This document shows, in pieces, positions 1 through 9,696 of a stretch of 64,000 bases of DNA. Made by a program: the position numbers and the translations under genes. The notes beneath the pieces were generated by a model that saw only the letters and a program-made list of their open reading frames with translations, did no database searches and was not told the DNA's origin. Source of the DNA: Bacteroides oleiciplenus YIT 12058 (GTDB lineage Bacteria; Bacteroidota; Bacteroidia; Bacteroidales; Bacteroidaceae); NCBI RefSeq assembly GCF_000315485.1, contig NZ_JH992942.1, positions 226,028-290,027 on the forward strand, in the 5' to 3' direction. The stretch's first letter is position 1. Every line of letters begins with the position of its first letter.

Positions 1-2865
1 CCTATGATGGTTATTCTAAAAGAAGATACGGAACTTTTGGAGGAGGTGGTGGTACTGGGATATGGTGCAAATGCCCGCAAGCAAGACTTGTCGGCTGCTG
101 TAGGTGTGCTGAGTAACACGGATGAACTGACAGCTCGTCCGGTCAGCTCTACAGAAAGTATGTTGCAAGGTCAGTTGGCTGGTGTCACAGTGCAGGCCGA
201 CGGCGGTGACCCTACTTCCACTCCCTCTATTGTGATTCGCGGACAAGGTTCGCAGAATGGTGATAATGTACTTTGGGTAGTGGATGGTGTTCCGGGTGCT
301 CCCATTGCATCCATGAGTGACATCGAATCTATTGTAGTCCTGAAAGATGCTGCTTCGGCTGCAATTTATGGTGCACAGTCGGGTGCAGGTGGTGTTATTT
401 TGGTTACTACCAAGAAGGCTAAAGCAGGTGCGCCTACACTTAGCTATGAAGGTACTTATGGCATTCGTCAGGCAACAAATTTACCGGAACCGCTGAATGC
501 GGAAGGAGAACTGGAAATGCGTAAAATCTCTTATGCTAATGCCGGTATATCCCTTCCTGATGGTTGGAATGTAGAAAAGAATCCGTGGATTGCTACTACT
601 CGTACCAACTGGATGGACGAGATTTTCCGTACAGCTTTCTATCAGCGTCACAACATTGCGTTGAATGTAGGTACCGACAATTATTCCAGCCGTTTGTCTT
701 TCTCTTATGATAACGATGAGGGAGTATTGATTAATACTTATAATAAGAATTACTCCATCCGTTACAATGGCAAGTTCGAATTGAACAAATGGGTGAGCAT
801 TAGCGAAGATTTTGTATGGAAAAATACGGAAAGTCGCTCAAAGGACACGAATGATGCTTATACAGGTCCTGTTCTTTCGGCCATCTATATGCCTGCCAGT
901 GCCACAGTCTATAATCCGCTGGATGGCACATGGGGAGGTACTACTACCGAAGATCCGGCTTACATAGCGAAGTATGGAAGTAACTTTGCCGGTGCTCATG
1001 GTGATGCCGTTAACCCGGTACGTTTGCTGGAGGCGGAAAACCGTTTCAACAGAACCAGTGATGTATGGAGCACTACCAGTCTGCAAATAGCCAATGTAGT
1101 GCCCGGTCTGAAATTTACCAGTCGCTTTACGTACAATCTGAAGAGTAACAATTATAAGAACTTCCGTCCCATTCAGGATGAACCGGGTAAGCCTAATAAC
1201 TCAAATAGTCTGGATGTGACTAATTATCGTTCTGATGCCTGGAAAACAGAGAATACTTTGACTTATGATAATAGTTTTGGGAAGCATACAGTCGGTGCCT
1301 TGTTTTCTACTACAGCCGATCATTACAATGTACGCGGTTTGGAAGTAAACGGCAAGAATTTTGCAGATGAAACCCCGTACTTACAGTATTTGGCTTATGC
1401 GGGCTCTACTTCGGCCACCGATTATATGACAGGTCCTGATGCTAATGTTTCATTGGTGGCTCGTCTTGCCTATTCTTACGATGACCGCTATTTTGTGACG
1501 GCATCCTGGCGTCGTGATTATGCCGGACGCTTGCCGAAGGATAATAATTTTGGAGATTTCCCGGCAGCTACTGTGGCATGGAAGATTTCTAACGAAAAAT
1601 TCTTTAAGAAGAGCAATCTGCTAAGTTTGTTGAAGTTGCGTGCTTCCTGGGGGCGTGTAGGTAATCTCGGTTCTATCAGCTATAACTACAAATCACTTTT
1701 GCTGGGAACATCATACTGGCAGGAACAAGCTCAATATGGTGTGGTTAATAATACGACTTGGAACAATTTCGTATATAATTCTACTGCAATGAACAAAGAC
1801 CTGACATGGGAAACTTCTGAGCAGTATGACTTAGGTTTGGATGTTGAAATGTTCAAGAACCGTTTGTCTCTGTCATTCGACTACTTCGACAAGCGTACCT
1901 TTAACTTGATTCAGAAGCAGACCATGGACTGGCCGAGTTCTATCGGATTGGATCCGATGCTGATTAACCAAGGTGAAGTGCGTAACCGTGGTTTTGAGAT
2001 GACAGCCAGTTGGAACGATCATATCAATAAGAATTTCTCTTATTTCATATCCGGTAACTTCTCCTATTTGAAAAACTGGGTTTCTGACATAGGTGTGAAG
2101 AATGCTGACGGTAGCCCTGGTGTATGGACTGACAGTGATTCTAAATTCCGTAATATTCCTTATACTCGCCAGACTGCTGAAGGTAAACCGTTAGGGTCTT
2201 ACTATTTGATTAGGACAGACGGTATTTTCCAAAGTGATGAGGAAGCTGCTGCATATGTGAAAGATGGAAAACGTATTCAGCCGAATGCTGTTGCCGGTGA
2301 CTTGAAGTTTATTGACTACAACAATGATGGTAAGATTGACGATAAGGACCGTCAGTATTGCGGTAATTCTACACCAAAGACGACATATGCTTTCACACTG
2401 GGTGCTACCTATAAGAAGTTATCTGTTAGTGCTATGTTCCAGGGAGTAGGAAGTGCTCAGGTGTTCTATGCAGGTAAAAATATGCTTTTAAGTGATGCAG
2501 ATGGTAACTTCAACCGTTCAAAAGAAATTTTGAATGCATGGAGTCCTACCAATACCTCTTCGAACATCCCCAGACTCTCCGCTAATGATCCGAATTCTAA
2601 CTTCACAACCGCTTCCGATTGGTATCTGGAAGATGCTTCATATTTGCGCCTCAAGAATTTGACAATCTCTTATGATTTGACAGACGTACTTCAAAAGTGG
2701 TCTCATTTAAGTGAACGCAGTAGCCGTATGTCTGTTTACTTCAGCGGTGAAAATCTCTTTACGATTACTAATTATTCAGGTATGGACCCTGAGTGTGGTG
2801 GATGGGATGCACTGAAGTATCCTGTGTCCAGAGTATTCTCTTTTGGTGTGAAATTAACTTATTAA
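1..2865 (+). CDS. SusC-like TonB-dependent outer-membrane transporter (5' end missing)
   Basis: The reading frame is open from the first base, so the signal peptide and most of the carboxypeptidase-like N-terminal domain lie outside the window. The visible part begins just before the motif EEVVVLGYG, the usual SusC TonB-box region. A plug domain follows (VVDGVPGAP; IESIVVLKDAASAAIYG; GGVILVTTKK) and then a beta-barrel of about 750 residues ending in an aromatic-terminated strand (FSFGVKLTY), as expected for this family. SusC proteins import oligosaccharides across the outer membrane with energy from TonB. The susD gene starts 15 bases after the stop, so this is the transporter of the locus formed with the downstream glycosidases. 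The substrate cannot be read from the sequence of this gene alone. Confidence 0.95.
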   Translation, partial: PMMVILKEDTELLEEVVVLGYGANARKQDLSAAVGVLSNTDELTARPVSSTESMLQGQLAGVTVQADGGDPTSTPSIVIRGQGSQNGDNVLWVVDGVPGAPIASMSDIESIVVLKDAASAAIYGAQSGAGGVILVTTKKAKAGAPTLSYEGTYGIRQATNLPEPLNAEGELEMRKISYANAGISLPDGWNVEKNPWIATTRTNWMDEIFRTAFYQRHNIALNVGTDNYSSRLSFSYDNDEGVLINTYNKNYSIRYNGKFELNKWVSISEDFVWKNTESRSKDTNDAYTGPVLSAIYMPASATVYNPLDGTWGGTTTEDPAYIAKYGSNFAGAHGDAVNPVRLLEAENRFNRTSDVWSTTSLQIANVVPGLKFTSRFTYNLKSNNYKNFRPIQDEPGKPNNSNSLDVTNYRSDAWKTENTLTYDNSFGKHTVGALFSTTADHYNVRGLEVNGKNFADETPYLQYLAYAGSTSATDYMTGPDANVSLVARLAYSYDDRYFVTASWRRDYAGRLPKDNNFGDFPAATVAWKISNEKFFKKSNLLSLLKLRASWGRVGNLGSISYNYKSLLLGTSYWQEQAQYGVVNNTTWNNFVYNSTAMNKDLTWETSEQYDLGLDVEMFKNRLSLSFDYFDKRTFNLIQKQTMDWPSSIGLDPMLINQGEVRNRGFEMTASWNDHINKNFSYFISGNFSYLKNWVSDIGVKNADGSPGVWTDSDSKFRNIPYTRQTAEGKPLGSYYLIRTDGIFQSDEEAAAYVKDGKRIQPNAVAGDLKFIDYNNDGKIDDKDRQYCGNSTPKTTYAFTLGATYKKLSVSAMFQGVGSAQVFYAGKNMLLSDADGNFNRSKEILNAWSPTNTSSNIPRLSANDPNSNFTTASDWYLEDASYLRLKNLTISYDLTDVLQKWSHLSERSSRMSVYFSGENLFTITNYSGMDPECGGWDALKYPVSRVFSFGVKLTY

Positions 2866-2880
2866 TAATAATTGAGGATT

Positions 2881-4515
2881 ATGAAAAAATATATACCAAT
2901 ATTAGCTTTATCAGCATTGGTCTTCTGCTCTTGCGGAGATTTTTTAGATGTGCAGCCTGAAGGCAAGCCTACCACTACAACTTATTTTGTGAATGATGGA
3001 CAGGCGATTGATGCTATTGACGGACTTTATGCGCCCATTCATCAGGAAAAAGGTTTTGGTCGTGAGTTATTCTGGGAACAAGGTGCTGCTTGTGATATTG
3101 TATGGGCAAAAACACGCGGTTTCAATAGCTTGGCTACTTTGAATTATAACGGCGATGAAAGCCCTATACTCGGAGGATACGATTTGTTTTACCAAAATAT
3201 GGCTCGCTCCAATTGGATTATCAAGCAGTTGCTTGCCAAAGAGAAAGTGACTACACTTACTGTGGTAGAACACCGGAGCTTGGGTGAAGCCTACTTTATG
3301 CGTGGTATGGCTCATTTCTGGATTGCCTATCGCTATGGTACAAAAGACCTGGGAGTTCCTTTTGTGCGCTATGAAGATTTTGAAGGTGATTATGATAACT
3401 CTATTCCTCCGCAGCAGGCATCTGTAATAGATAACTATAAGTATATTATAGAAGATATGGATAAAGCCATCTCATATTTGCCTAAGTTTGAAGAATATAC
3501 GGATGAAGACAAAGGACGTCCGCACAAAGCGGCTGCCGTGGCTTATAAAGCTAAAGTATATGCTTACTGGGCTATGTGGGATGAAACGCAATGGAACAAT
3601 GTGATTTCTATGGTCAATTCCTTGGAAAGTGATTATGGACGTGAGCTGGCTCCTACTTTTGACGAAGTATTCTCTTCTGATTTTAAGGATTTCTGGAATA
3701 AAGAATATATCTGGTCTATTCCCGGTAATGGTGGTTCTACAGGTGGTGGTGTCGAGTTTATCGGTGTTATCTTGGAAGATAAAGGCTGGGGTGTGTATAA
3801 TGGCTGGGGACAAATAAAGCCATCTTATGATATTTATGAAGAAATGAGAAAAGACGGTGCAGGTAATGACCGCCTGGTACGCTCTATTCTGGAATACAAT
3901 CAGGAATTCCAGTTCTTTGGCGAAAAACGTAAGTTCTATTCTGATACGAATTTGGATGTAGGTTTCCAAATTAACAAGTATATGGATCCGTTCAAACATA
4001 AGGATGCTGACACTCAGGGATATGTAAATACAAACGGCAACTGGCCGACAGGTCGTGTGAACTTCCCGTTGATTCGTTTTGCAGAAATGCTGCTATTCCG
4101 TGCTGAAGCCTATCTGATGACCAATCAGGCTGACAAAGCAAAAGAAGATTTGAACCGTATTCGCAAACGCTCTAATCTGGAAGAATTAACCGGTACGGTT
4201 ACTATGGCGGATTTGTATCACGAACGTCGTTGCGAGTTGGCTTTTGAATATACCGATCACTTGTTTGACTTGAAGCGTTGGCATCGTTCCTCAAATGCTG
4301 AGATTAAAAATCTGGCTGCTCAGGAACTGAATGCACATCCACGCATTCGTAAGTATACCGATCGCTCTAATCCGGAATCGGAATTTACGATTGAACCTTA
4401 TGCTGATTATTTGAAAAAGGGTACGTATGCGGATCATATGCTGGTATTCCCTTATCCATCGGAACAGATTACCAAATCGAATGGTAAGTTGAAGCAAAAT
4501 GCTGGCTATAATTAA
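2881..4515 (+). CDS. SusD/RagB family surface glycan-binding lipoprotein
   Basis: The protein is a partner of the preceding SusC and caps the transporter at the cell surface to capture the glycan. The ATG at 2881 is preferred to an in-frame TTG at 2872 because it gives a standard lipoprotein signal (MKKYIPILALSALVFCSC) with the lipidated cysteine at about residue 18. The N-terminal GDFLDVQPEG and the C-terminal RxxELAFE.D..FDLKRW-type stretch (HERRCELAFEYTDHLFDLKRW) are typical of the SusD family, and the length (544 residues) is normal. The helical TPR-like scaffold is expected from family knowledge. Ligand specificity is not visible. Confidence 0.95.
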   Translation: MKKYIPILALSALVFCSCGDFLDVQPEGKPTTTTYFVNDGQAIDAIDGLYAPIHQEKGFGRELFWEQGAACDIVWAKTRGFNSLATLNYNGDESPILGGYDLFYQNMARSNWIIKQLLAKEKVTTLTVVEHRSLGEAYFMRGMAHFWIAYRYGTKDLGVPFVRYEDFEGDYDNSIPPQQASVIDNYKYIIEDMDKAISYLPKFEEYTDEDKGRPHKAAAVAYKAKVYAYWAMWDETQWNNVISMVNSLESDYGRELAPTFDEVFSSDFKDFWNKEYIWSIPGNGGSTGGGVEFIGVILEDKGWGVYNGWGQIKPSYDIYEEMRKDGAGNDRLVRSILEYNQEFQFFGEKRKFYSDTNLDVGFQINKYMDPFKHKDADTQGYVNTNGNWPTGRVNFPLIRFAEMLLFRAEAYLMTNQADKAKEDLNRIRKRSNLEELTGTVTMADLYHERRCELAFEYTDHLFDLKRWHRSSNAEIKNLAAQELNAHPRIRKYTDRSNPESEFTIEPYADYLKKGTYADHMLVFPYPSEQITKSNGKLKQNAGYN

Positions 4516-4568
4516 TCTTCATTCTGAAGAATAAATTTATAGAATAGACCTCATTGCCATTGGTCTGA

Positions 4569-4620
4569 TCTGCAAGGGTTGGTATTTTCCCGTATCGATC
4601 CTTGCAGAATTTTCTTCTTC
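4569..4620 (+). terminator. Terminator-like hairpin between susD and the GH92 gene
   Basis: TCTGCAAGG (4569-4577) pairs with CCTTGCAGA (4600-4608) and is followed by the U-rich run ATTTTCTTCTTCTT. It lies in the 157-base gap between susD and the first enzyme gene. It may reduce readthrough so that susC/susD are expressed more than the enzymes, as is common in such loci. Confidence 0.55.
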
Positions 4621-4672
4621 TTGCTTTCCGGAGCAAAGATTATTAACGGAATCATATTTTTAATATAGCCCG

Positions 4673-7606
4673 ATGAAATTAAGAAATTTGACATATGCAG
4701 TTATTGCATGCCTTGTTTGCTGGTCTTGTAGTTCCGGTGAGCAATCCCCCGTTGACTATGTAAATCCCTTTATTGGTACCGGCTTTCATGGCCACACCTA
4801 TCCGGGAGCAACAGTTCCTTTCGGTGCTGTGCAACTGAGTCCTGATACCCGTTCCGGGAATTGGGATGCTTGTTCAGGGTATCACTATGACGATACAACC
4901 CTGAATGGCTTTTCACATACGCATCTGAGTGGAACCGGATGTATTGATTTGGGGGATATTTTGTTCCGCCCCACAACTCAAAAGGCAGATCTGGCTGCGG
5001 AGGAGTGTATCTACCAGCCTGCTGCTTTCTCTCATAAAGAGGAAAAGGCATCGGCGGGATATTATTCTGTGGTTTTGAAAGAAGAAGGTATAAAAGCAGA
5101 ACTGACTGCAACCACACATGTCGGTATGCATCGCTATACATATCCTTCCGGCAAAGAGGCGTCTGTCATCATAGATTTGGCTCACTTGCTTGACAATGAA
5201 TATATTTACGAAGCTGCCATAGGACAAACGTCTGCCAATGAAATTGCAGGTATGCGAAGAACCAGGGGATGGACGGACAATCAATATGTCTATTTTGTAG
5301 CCCAATTCTCTAAACCTTTCACGTCTGTAGATTTTGTAAAGGATAAGAAGATAATGCCTGCCGGAACAAGATTGTTTGGCACCGACTTGCAGGCTATTCT
5401 TGCCTTCGATAGTAGTGACGGGGAACCTGTTATAGCCAAAGTGGGATTATCACTGGTAAGTGAGGAAAATGCACGTATGAATCTGGAGTCTGAAGTGAAA
5501 GACTTCAATTTTGATGCAGTGCATGCTGCTGCCCGGGCTGCTTGGGAACAGGAATTATCCGTCATCACAGTTGAAGGGGGGAATGCTGACGATTTGGCGG
5601 ACTTTTATACGGCAATGTACCATTCTATGGTTGTACCCAATATTGTGAGTGATGTTAATGGCGAGTATCGTCGGCACGACATGCAGATAGGTCAGTTGTC
5701 AAAGGGTGAAAAGCAGTATTCCACCTTCTCCCTTTGGGATACTTTCCGTGCATGGAATCCCTTGATGACGCTGATTGACACTACATTGGTAAACAATATG
5801 GTTAATTCCTACCTGAATATTTATGATGCTTCAGGCGAACTCCCTATCTGGCCGCTTTCCGCCGGAGAAACAGGAACTATGATTGGATATCATTCGGTTT
5901 CTGTCATAGCTGATGCCTATTTGAAAGGAATCAGGGGATTCGATGCGGAAAAAGCATTGGAAGCTATGGTTGTTTCATCTGAAAAGAATAAAAAAGGAGC
6001 AGACTATTATATCCGGTATGGCTTTATTCCTTCGAATATCAAAAAAGAATCTATCTCCTGCTTATTGGAGTTTGCTTACGATGATTGGTGCATTGCACGT
6101 ATGGCGCAGGCGATGGGAAAAGAAGAGGTATATCAAAAATACATCGAACGCTCCCAGAACTATATCAATGTGTTTGATGGTTCCACAAGGTTCTTCCGTG
6201 GTAAACGTATGGACGGTAATTGGGAAACTCCTTTCAATCCTTCTGAGGTAGGACGCGCCTACACGGAAGCCTCTGCCTGGCAGTACCGCTTCTTTGTGCC
6301 TCACGATGTGAACGGAATGGCGCAACTGTTTGGTGGAAAGAAAGAATTTACTGTTGCGCTCGACTCTATCTTTACGGTAGAATCGAAAGTGGATGGTGAT
6401 CTCGTTGATATTACCGGCCTGATAGGGCAATATGTACATGGTAACGAACCGAGCCACCACATCGCTTATCTGTATGATTATGTGGGACAACCCTGGAAAA
6501 CACAGGAGATGACGCGCCGTTTGCTTCATGAAATGTATCACCCTACTCCAGAGGGTATTATTGGAAACGAGGATTGTGGGCAGATGTCTGCATGGTATAT
6601 ATTATCAAGTCTGGGAATCTATTCTGTATGTCCCGGAAGCAATGAATTTGCATTGACCAGTCCTTTGTTTGAGAAAGCAGTCGTGAAGTTGGCCAATGGG
6701 AAGACACTGACCATTCTTGCCAACAATCCGAAGAAGAATGTATATATAAGCAAAGTTGAGCTGAACGGAGAACCGATAGATACTAATTTCATCACTTACT
6801 CTCAGTTAATGGGAGGCGGTGAATTACGCTTTACTTTATCTGATAAACCGGACAAGACAAGAGGTATTTCAGAGGAAGCTTCTCCTTATTCTTATACGAA
6901 GGAGAATGTAGTTTCCATTCCTTACGTTGACAAAGATTTGAACTTGTTTATGGGTACGGTAACCATTGCTCTGGCTACAGCGACGCATGATGCAGAAATC
7001 AGATATACGCTGGATGGAAGTGAACCTACAGAACTGTCCCCGCTTTATGAAAAAACCTTCGAACTGGATAAGACCACGCAGATAAAGGCAAAAGGATTCA
7101 AAGGAGGTTTCCGACCGAGTAGCACCTTATCCATTTGGGCAACTAAAGCAGAACTGAAAGCATCGCTTCCGGTGCATCCTGTTCAGAATGGTACATCTTA
7201 TAAATATTTTGAGGGCACTTACCAGAAAGTGGCGGATATGGAAAAGACTCCGTTGGTGGAATCGGGCATCATGCCGGAACCCTCCATCAAAGGAGCCAGG
7301 CAAGAAGACCATTTCGGTTATATATTTTCAGGTCTGATAAACGTTCCCGAAGATGGGGTTTATACCTTCCAGACGCGCTCGGACGATGGTAGTGTTTTAT
7401 ATATCGACCATGAATTGGTAGTGAACAATGATGGCTCTCATGCTGCTATTCCTGCTACGGGATTTATTGCCTTGAAGAAAGGAGTTCATCCCTATATACT
7501 TTATTATTTTGAGGACTATGAAGGTGAACATCTGAGTTGGGCCTGGAAACTTCCTTCTGCAAAGGAGTTGGCACCTGTACCGGCTTCTGTATTGTTTGTG
7601 AAATAA
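4673..7606 (+). CDS. GH92 family alpha-mannosidase lipoprotein with C-terminal PA14 domain
   Basis: Exo-acting, calcium-dependent alpha-mannosidase, most GH92 enzymes acting on alpha-1,2-linked mannose. The N terminus is a lipoprotein-type signal with cysteine at about residue 19. The catalytic region begins with YVNPFIGTG and PGATVPFGAVQLSPDT and contains the family motifs GNEPSHHIAYLYD (about residue 589) and GNEDCGQMSAWY (about residue 631). After the GH92 part comes a chitobiase C-terminal-like module (about 757-822, IRYTLDGSEPTELSPLYEK) and then a PA14 domain (about 836-977; SDDGSVLYIDHELVVNNDG). At 977 residues it is about 200 longer than plain GH92 enzymes because of these two modules. 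The same PA14 type recurs in the phosphoesterase that ends the operon. Whether it cleaves 1,2, 1,3 or 1,6 linkages cannot be decided here. Confidence 0.92.
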   Translation: MKLRNLTYAVIACLVCWSCSSGEQSPVDYVNPFIGTGFHGHTYPGATVPFGAVQLSPDTRSGNWDACSGYHYDDTTLNGFSHTHLSGTGCIDLGDILFRPTTQKADLAAEECIYQPAAFSHKEEKASAGYYSVVLKEEGIKAELTATTHVGMHRYTYPSGKEASVIIDLAHLLDNEYIYEAAIGQTSANEIAGMRRTRGWTDNQYVYFVAQFSKPFTSVDFVKDKKIMPAGTRLFGTDLQAILAFDSSDGEPVIAKVGLSLVSEENARMNLESEVKDFNFDAVHAAARAAWEQELSVITVEGGNADDLADFYTAMYHSMVVPNIVSDVNGEYRRHDMQIGQLSKGEKQYSTFSLWDTFRAWNPLMTLIDTTLVNNMVNSYLNIYDASGELPIWPLSAGETGTMIGYHSVSVIADAYLKGIRGFDAEKALEAMVVSSEKNKKGADYYIRYGFIPSNIKKESISCLLEFAYDDWCIARMAQAMGKEEVYQKYIERSQNYINVFDGSTRFFRGKRMDGNWETPFNPSEVGRAYTEASAWQYRFFVPHDVNGMAQLFGGKKEFTVALDSIFTVESKVDGDLVDITGLIGQYVHGNEPSHHIAYLYDYVGQPWKTQEMTRRLLHEMYHPTPEGIIGNEDCGQMSAWYILSSLGIYSVCPGSNEFALTSPLFEKAVVKLANGKTLTILANNPKKNVYISKVELNGEPIDTNFITYSQLMGGGELRFTLSDKPDKTRGISEEASPYSYTKENVVSIPYVDKDLNLFMGTVTIALATATHDAEIRYTLDGSEPTELSPLYEKTFELDKTTQIKAKGFKGGFRPSSTLSIWATKAELKASLPVHPVQNGTSYKYFEGTYQKVADMEKTPLVESGIMPEPSIKGARQEDHFGYIFSGLINVPEDGVYTFQTRSDDGSVLYIDHELVVNNDGSHAAIPATGFIALKKGVHPYILYYFEDYEGEHLSWAWKLPSAKELAPVPASVLFVK

Positions 7607-7625
7607 TCATTAATACATAAATATC

Positions 7626-8489
7626 ATGAAAAGAATATTTTTGTTGTTTTTACCCTTCCTTGCTGCATCATGCGGGCAAGTGAAACAAGAGGTTTCCGTT
7701 CCGGAACCTATCAATGTAATGTCTTTCAATATCCGTTATGATAATCCGGAAGATAGTCTGGATAACTGGAAATTCAGGAAAGACCGTGCTGCAAATGCTA
7801 TTCGCTTTTATAATGTAGATATATTGGGAACACAGGAGGTGTTGCACAATCAGTTGGAGGACTTGAAATTGCGTTTGCCGGAGTATGATGTGATTGGAGT
7901 GGGTCGTGAAGACGGAAAAGAGAAAGGTGAATACAGTGCCCTCTGGTATAAGAAAGATCGTTTTACGCTGATAGATTCCGGATACTTCTGGCTGAGTGAA
8001 ACACCTGAGGTGGCTGGCTCCAAAGGGTGGGACGGAGCTTGTGAACGTATAGCTTCGTGGGCAAAACTGAAAGATAAGGTTTCCGGTAAAGAAGTCTTTG
8101 CATTGAATACCCATCTGGATCATGTAGGCGTTATGGCTCGTCGCGAAGGGATAAGCCTTATGCTGAATAAAGTGAATCAGTTGAGTGATGGGCTACCGGT
8201 GATTGTTACCGGAGATTTCAACTCGGAACCGGAATCGGATGTAATCAAGCACGTAACTGATCCTACTGATCCGGAACATCTGACGGATGCGCGTACGGCA
8301 TCTCCTATTGTTTATGGTCCTTCGTGGAGTTACCATGATTTCGGAAAGATTCCCTATGAGCATCGTCCGTTGATTGACTATGTATTTGTGCGCAATGGAC
8401 TCAAAGTGTTGAGATATGGTGTTCTGGCGGAAACAGAAAATGCTGCTTTCCTGTCAGACCATGCACCTGTTCTTGTGACGGTGGAATGA
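7626..8489 (+). CDS. Endonuclease/exonuclease/phosphatase (EEP) family lipoprotein
   Basis: Metal-dependent phosphoesterase of the DNase I-like fold, 287 residues. It has a lipoprotein signal (FLAASCGQ, cysteine at about residue 16), which places it on a membrane and argues against DNA repair. Family motifs are in order: NVMSFNIRYD, ILGTQEVLHNQ (metal-binding Glu), NTHLDHVG (catalytic His), VTGDFNSEP (Asp/Asn), IDYVFV and SDHAPVLV (terminal Asp-His). It starts 20 bases after the GH92 gene and sits in the middle of the glycosidase operon, so a phosphate diester or monoester on the glycan is a likely substrate. This is inferred from context. Members of the family also act on nucleic acids, phospholipids and inositol phosphates. 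Confidence 0.88.
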   Translation: MKRIFLLFLPFLAASCGQVKQEVSVPEPINVMSFNIRYDNPEDSLDNWKFRKDRAANAIRFYNVDILGTQEVLHNQLEDLKLRLPEYDVIGVGREDGKEKGEYSALWYKKDRFTLIDSGYFWLSETPEVAGSKGWDGACERIASWAKLKDKVSGKEVFALNTHLDHVGVMARREGISLMLNKVNQLSDGLPVIVTGDFNSEPESDVIKHVTDPTDPEHLTDARTASPIVYGPSWSYHDFGKIPYEHRPLIDYVFVRNGLKVLRYGVLAETENAAFLSDHAPVLVTVE

Positions 8490-8535
8490 GAGGTCTTTAT
8501 AGATGGAAATAGTTGATAACAATAAATTAATAGCA

Positions 8536-9678
8536 ATGAAGAAGATTTTGAGAAACTGCGTATTCGTAGTTTTGGCAATTGCATTATTACCTGTCAGTGT
8601 ATTGGCGCAAAGTCGCCGGGACAAGGAACAAACGTATGTATTGGAGAATCCGTATGCAGTAACAAAAATAACCCCGCCTCAAGGGAAAAAGATAAAGAAT
8701 GTCATACTGATGATTGGCGATGGCATGAGCCTTATGCATGTATATTCGGCATGGACGGCTAACCGTGGTAAGTTATTTCTGGATAATTGCCAAACTGTAG
8801 GTTTATCTAAGACTTACTGTGCCAATAAACTGATTACCGATTCCGGTGCAGGTGGCACGGCTTTGGCTACCGGACACAAGACTAATTATCATGCCGTAGG
8901 CGTAGATACGGAAGGCCGTCCGTTGAAGTCGTTGGTCGATTTTGCTGCTGCCAAAGGTAAATCGACCGGAATAGCAGTGACCTGCCGCCTTTGGGATGCC
9001 ACTCCTGCTGATTTCTGCTGCCACAATAGTGACCGGGATGCTGAGGCTGAGATTGTAACGGATTATGTAAATTGCAATGCAGACTATGTATTCGGTGGTG
9101 GCGCTAAACTTTTTGAAAACCGTGAAGACGGACGTGACCTATTTAAAGAATTACGTGATAAAGGTTTCCAAACTCCCCGTAGCTGGGATGACTTGGCAAC
9201 CATAAAGAGTGGTAAAGTATTTGCAGTGCCTTATCCGGAAGATACCCCGCTTCCTGCCGAACGCGGTGATCTCCTTGCACGCGCTTCATTGAAAGGTATC
9301 GAGTTGCTGAACCAAAACAAGAATGGCTTCTTTATGATGATTGAAGGTTCACAGTTGGATGATTACGGACACTTCAACGACCTTGATCTGCTGATGCAGG
9401 AAACACATGACTTTGACCGTACCATCGGTGCTATTTATAAATGGGCTGCCGAGGACGGGGAGACATTGGTAGTGGTTACCGCCGACCATGAAACCGGGGG
9501 GCTTACACTGGTGGATGGCGACTTGCAGGAAGGTAAAATCGTATGTAAATTCTCTACGGGAGGACACAGTGGGGTGATGGTACCGGTATATGCATTCGGC
9601 CCCGGGGCAGAAGAGTTTACCGGTATTTATGAGAATACTGCTGTTTGCGATAAGATAAAGAAATTGCTCGGTCTATAA
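8536..9678 (+). CDS. Alkaline phosphatase family protein, exported
   Basis: Periplasmic or secreted phosphomonoesterase with the alkaline phosphatase fold. The ATG at 8536 gives a clean signal peptide ending VSVLAQ; an in-frame ATG at 8503 would add eleven charged or polar residues before it and is less likely. Metal-site and catalytic motifs are VILMIGDGMSLMH (Asp), TDSGAGGTALATGHKT (nucleophilic Ser in DSGAGGT), DDYGHFND, VVVTADHETGG and STGGHSG. Length (380 residues) is that of compact bacterial alkaline phosphatases. It is the second of three phosphoesterases in this operon, which suggests removal of phosphate from a glycan or a product of the EEP enzyme. Confidence 0.92.
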   Translation: MKKILRNCVFVVLAIALLPVSVLAQSRRDKEQTYVLENPYAVTKITPPQGKKIKNVILMIGDGMSLMHVYSAWTANRGKLFLDNCQTVGLSKTYCANKLITDSGAGGTALATGHKTNYHAVGVDTEGRPLKSLVDFAAAKGKSTGIAVTCRLWDATPADFCCHNSDRDAEAEIVTDYVNCNADYVFGGGAKLFENREDGRDLFKELRDKGFQTPRSWDDLATIKSGKVFAVPYPEDTPLPAERGDLLARASLKGIELLNQNKNGFFMMIEGSQLDDYGHFNDLDLLMQETHDFDRTIGAIYKWAAEDGETLVVVTADHETGGLTLVDGDLQEGKIVCKFSTGGHSGVMVPVYAFGPGAEEFTGIYENTAVCDKIKKLLGL

Positions 9679-9696
9679 ACTAAATAACTATTTCCC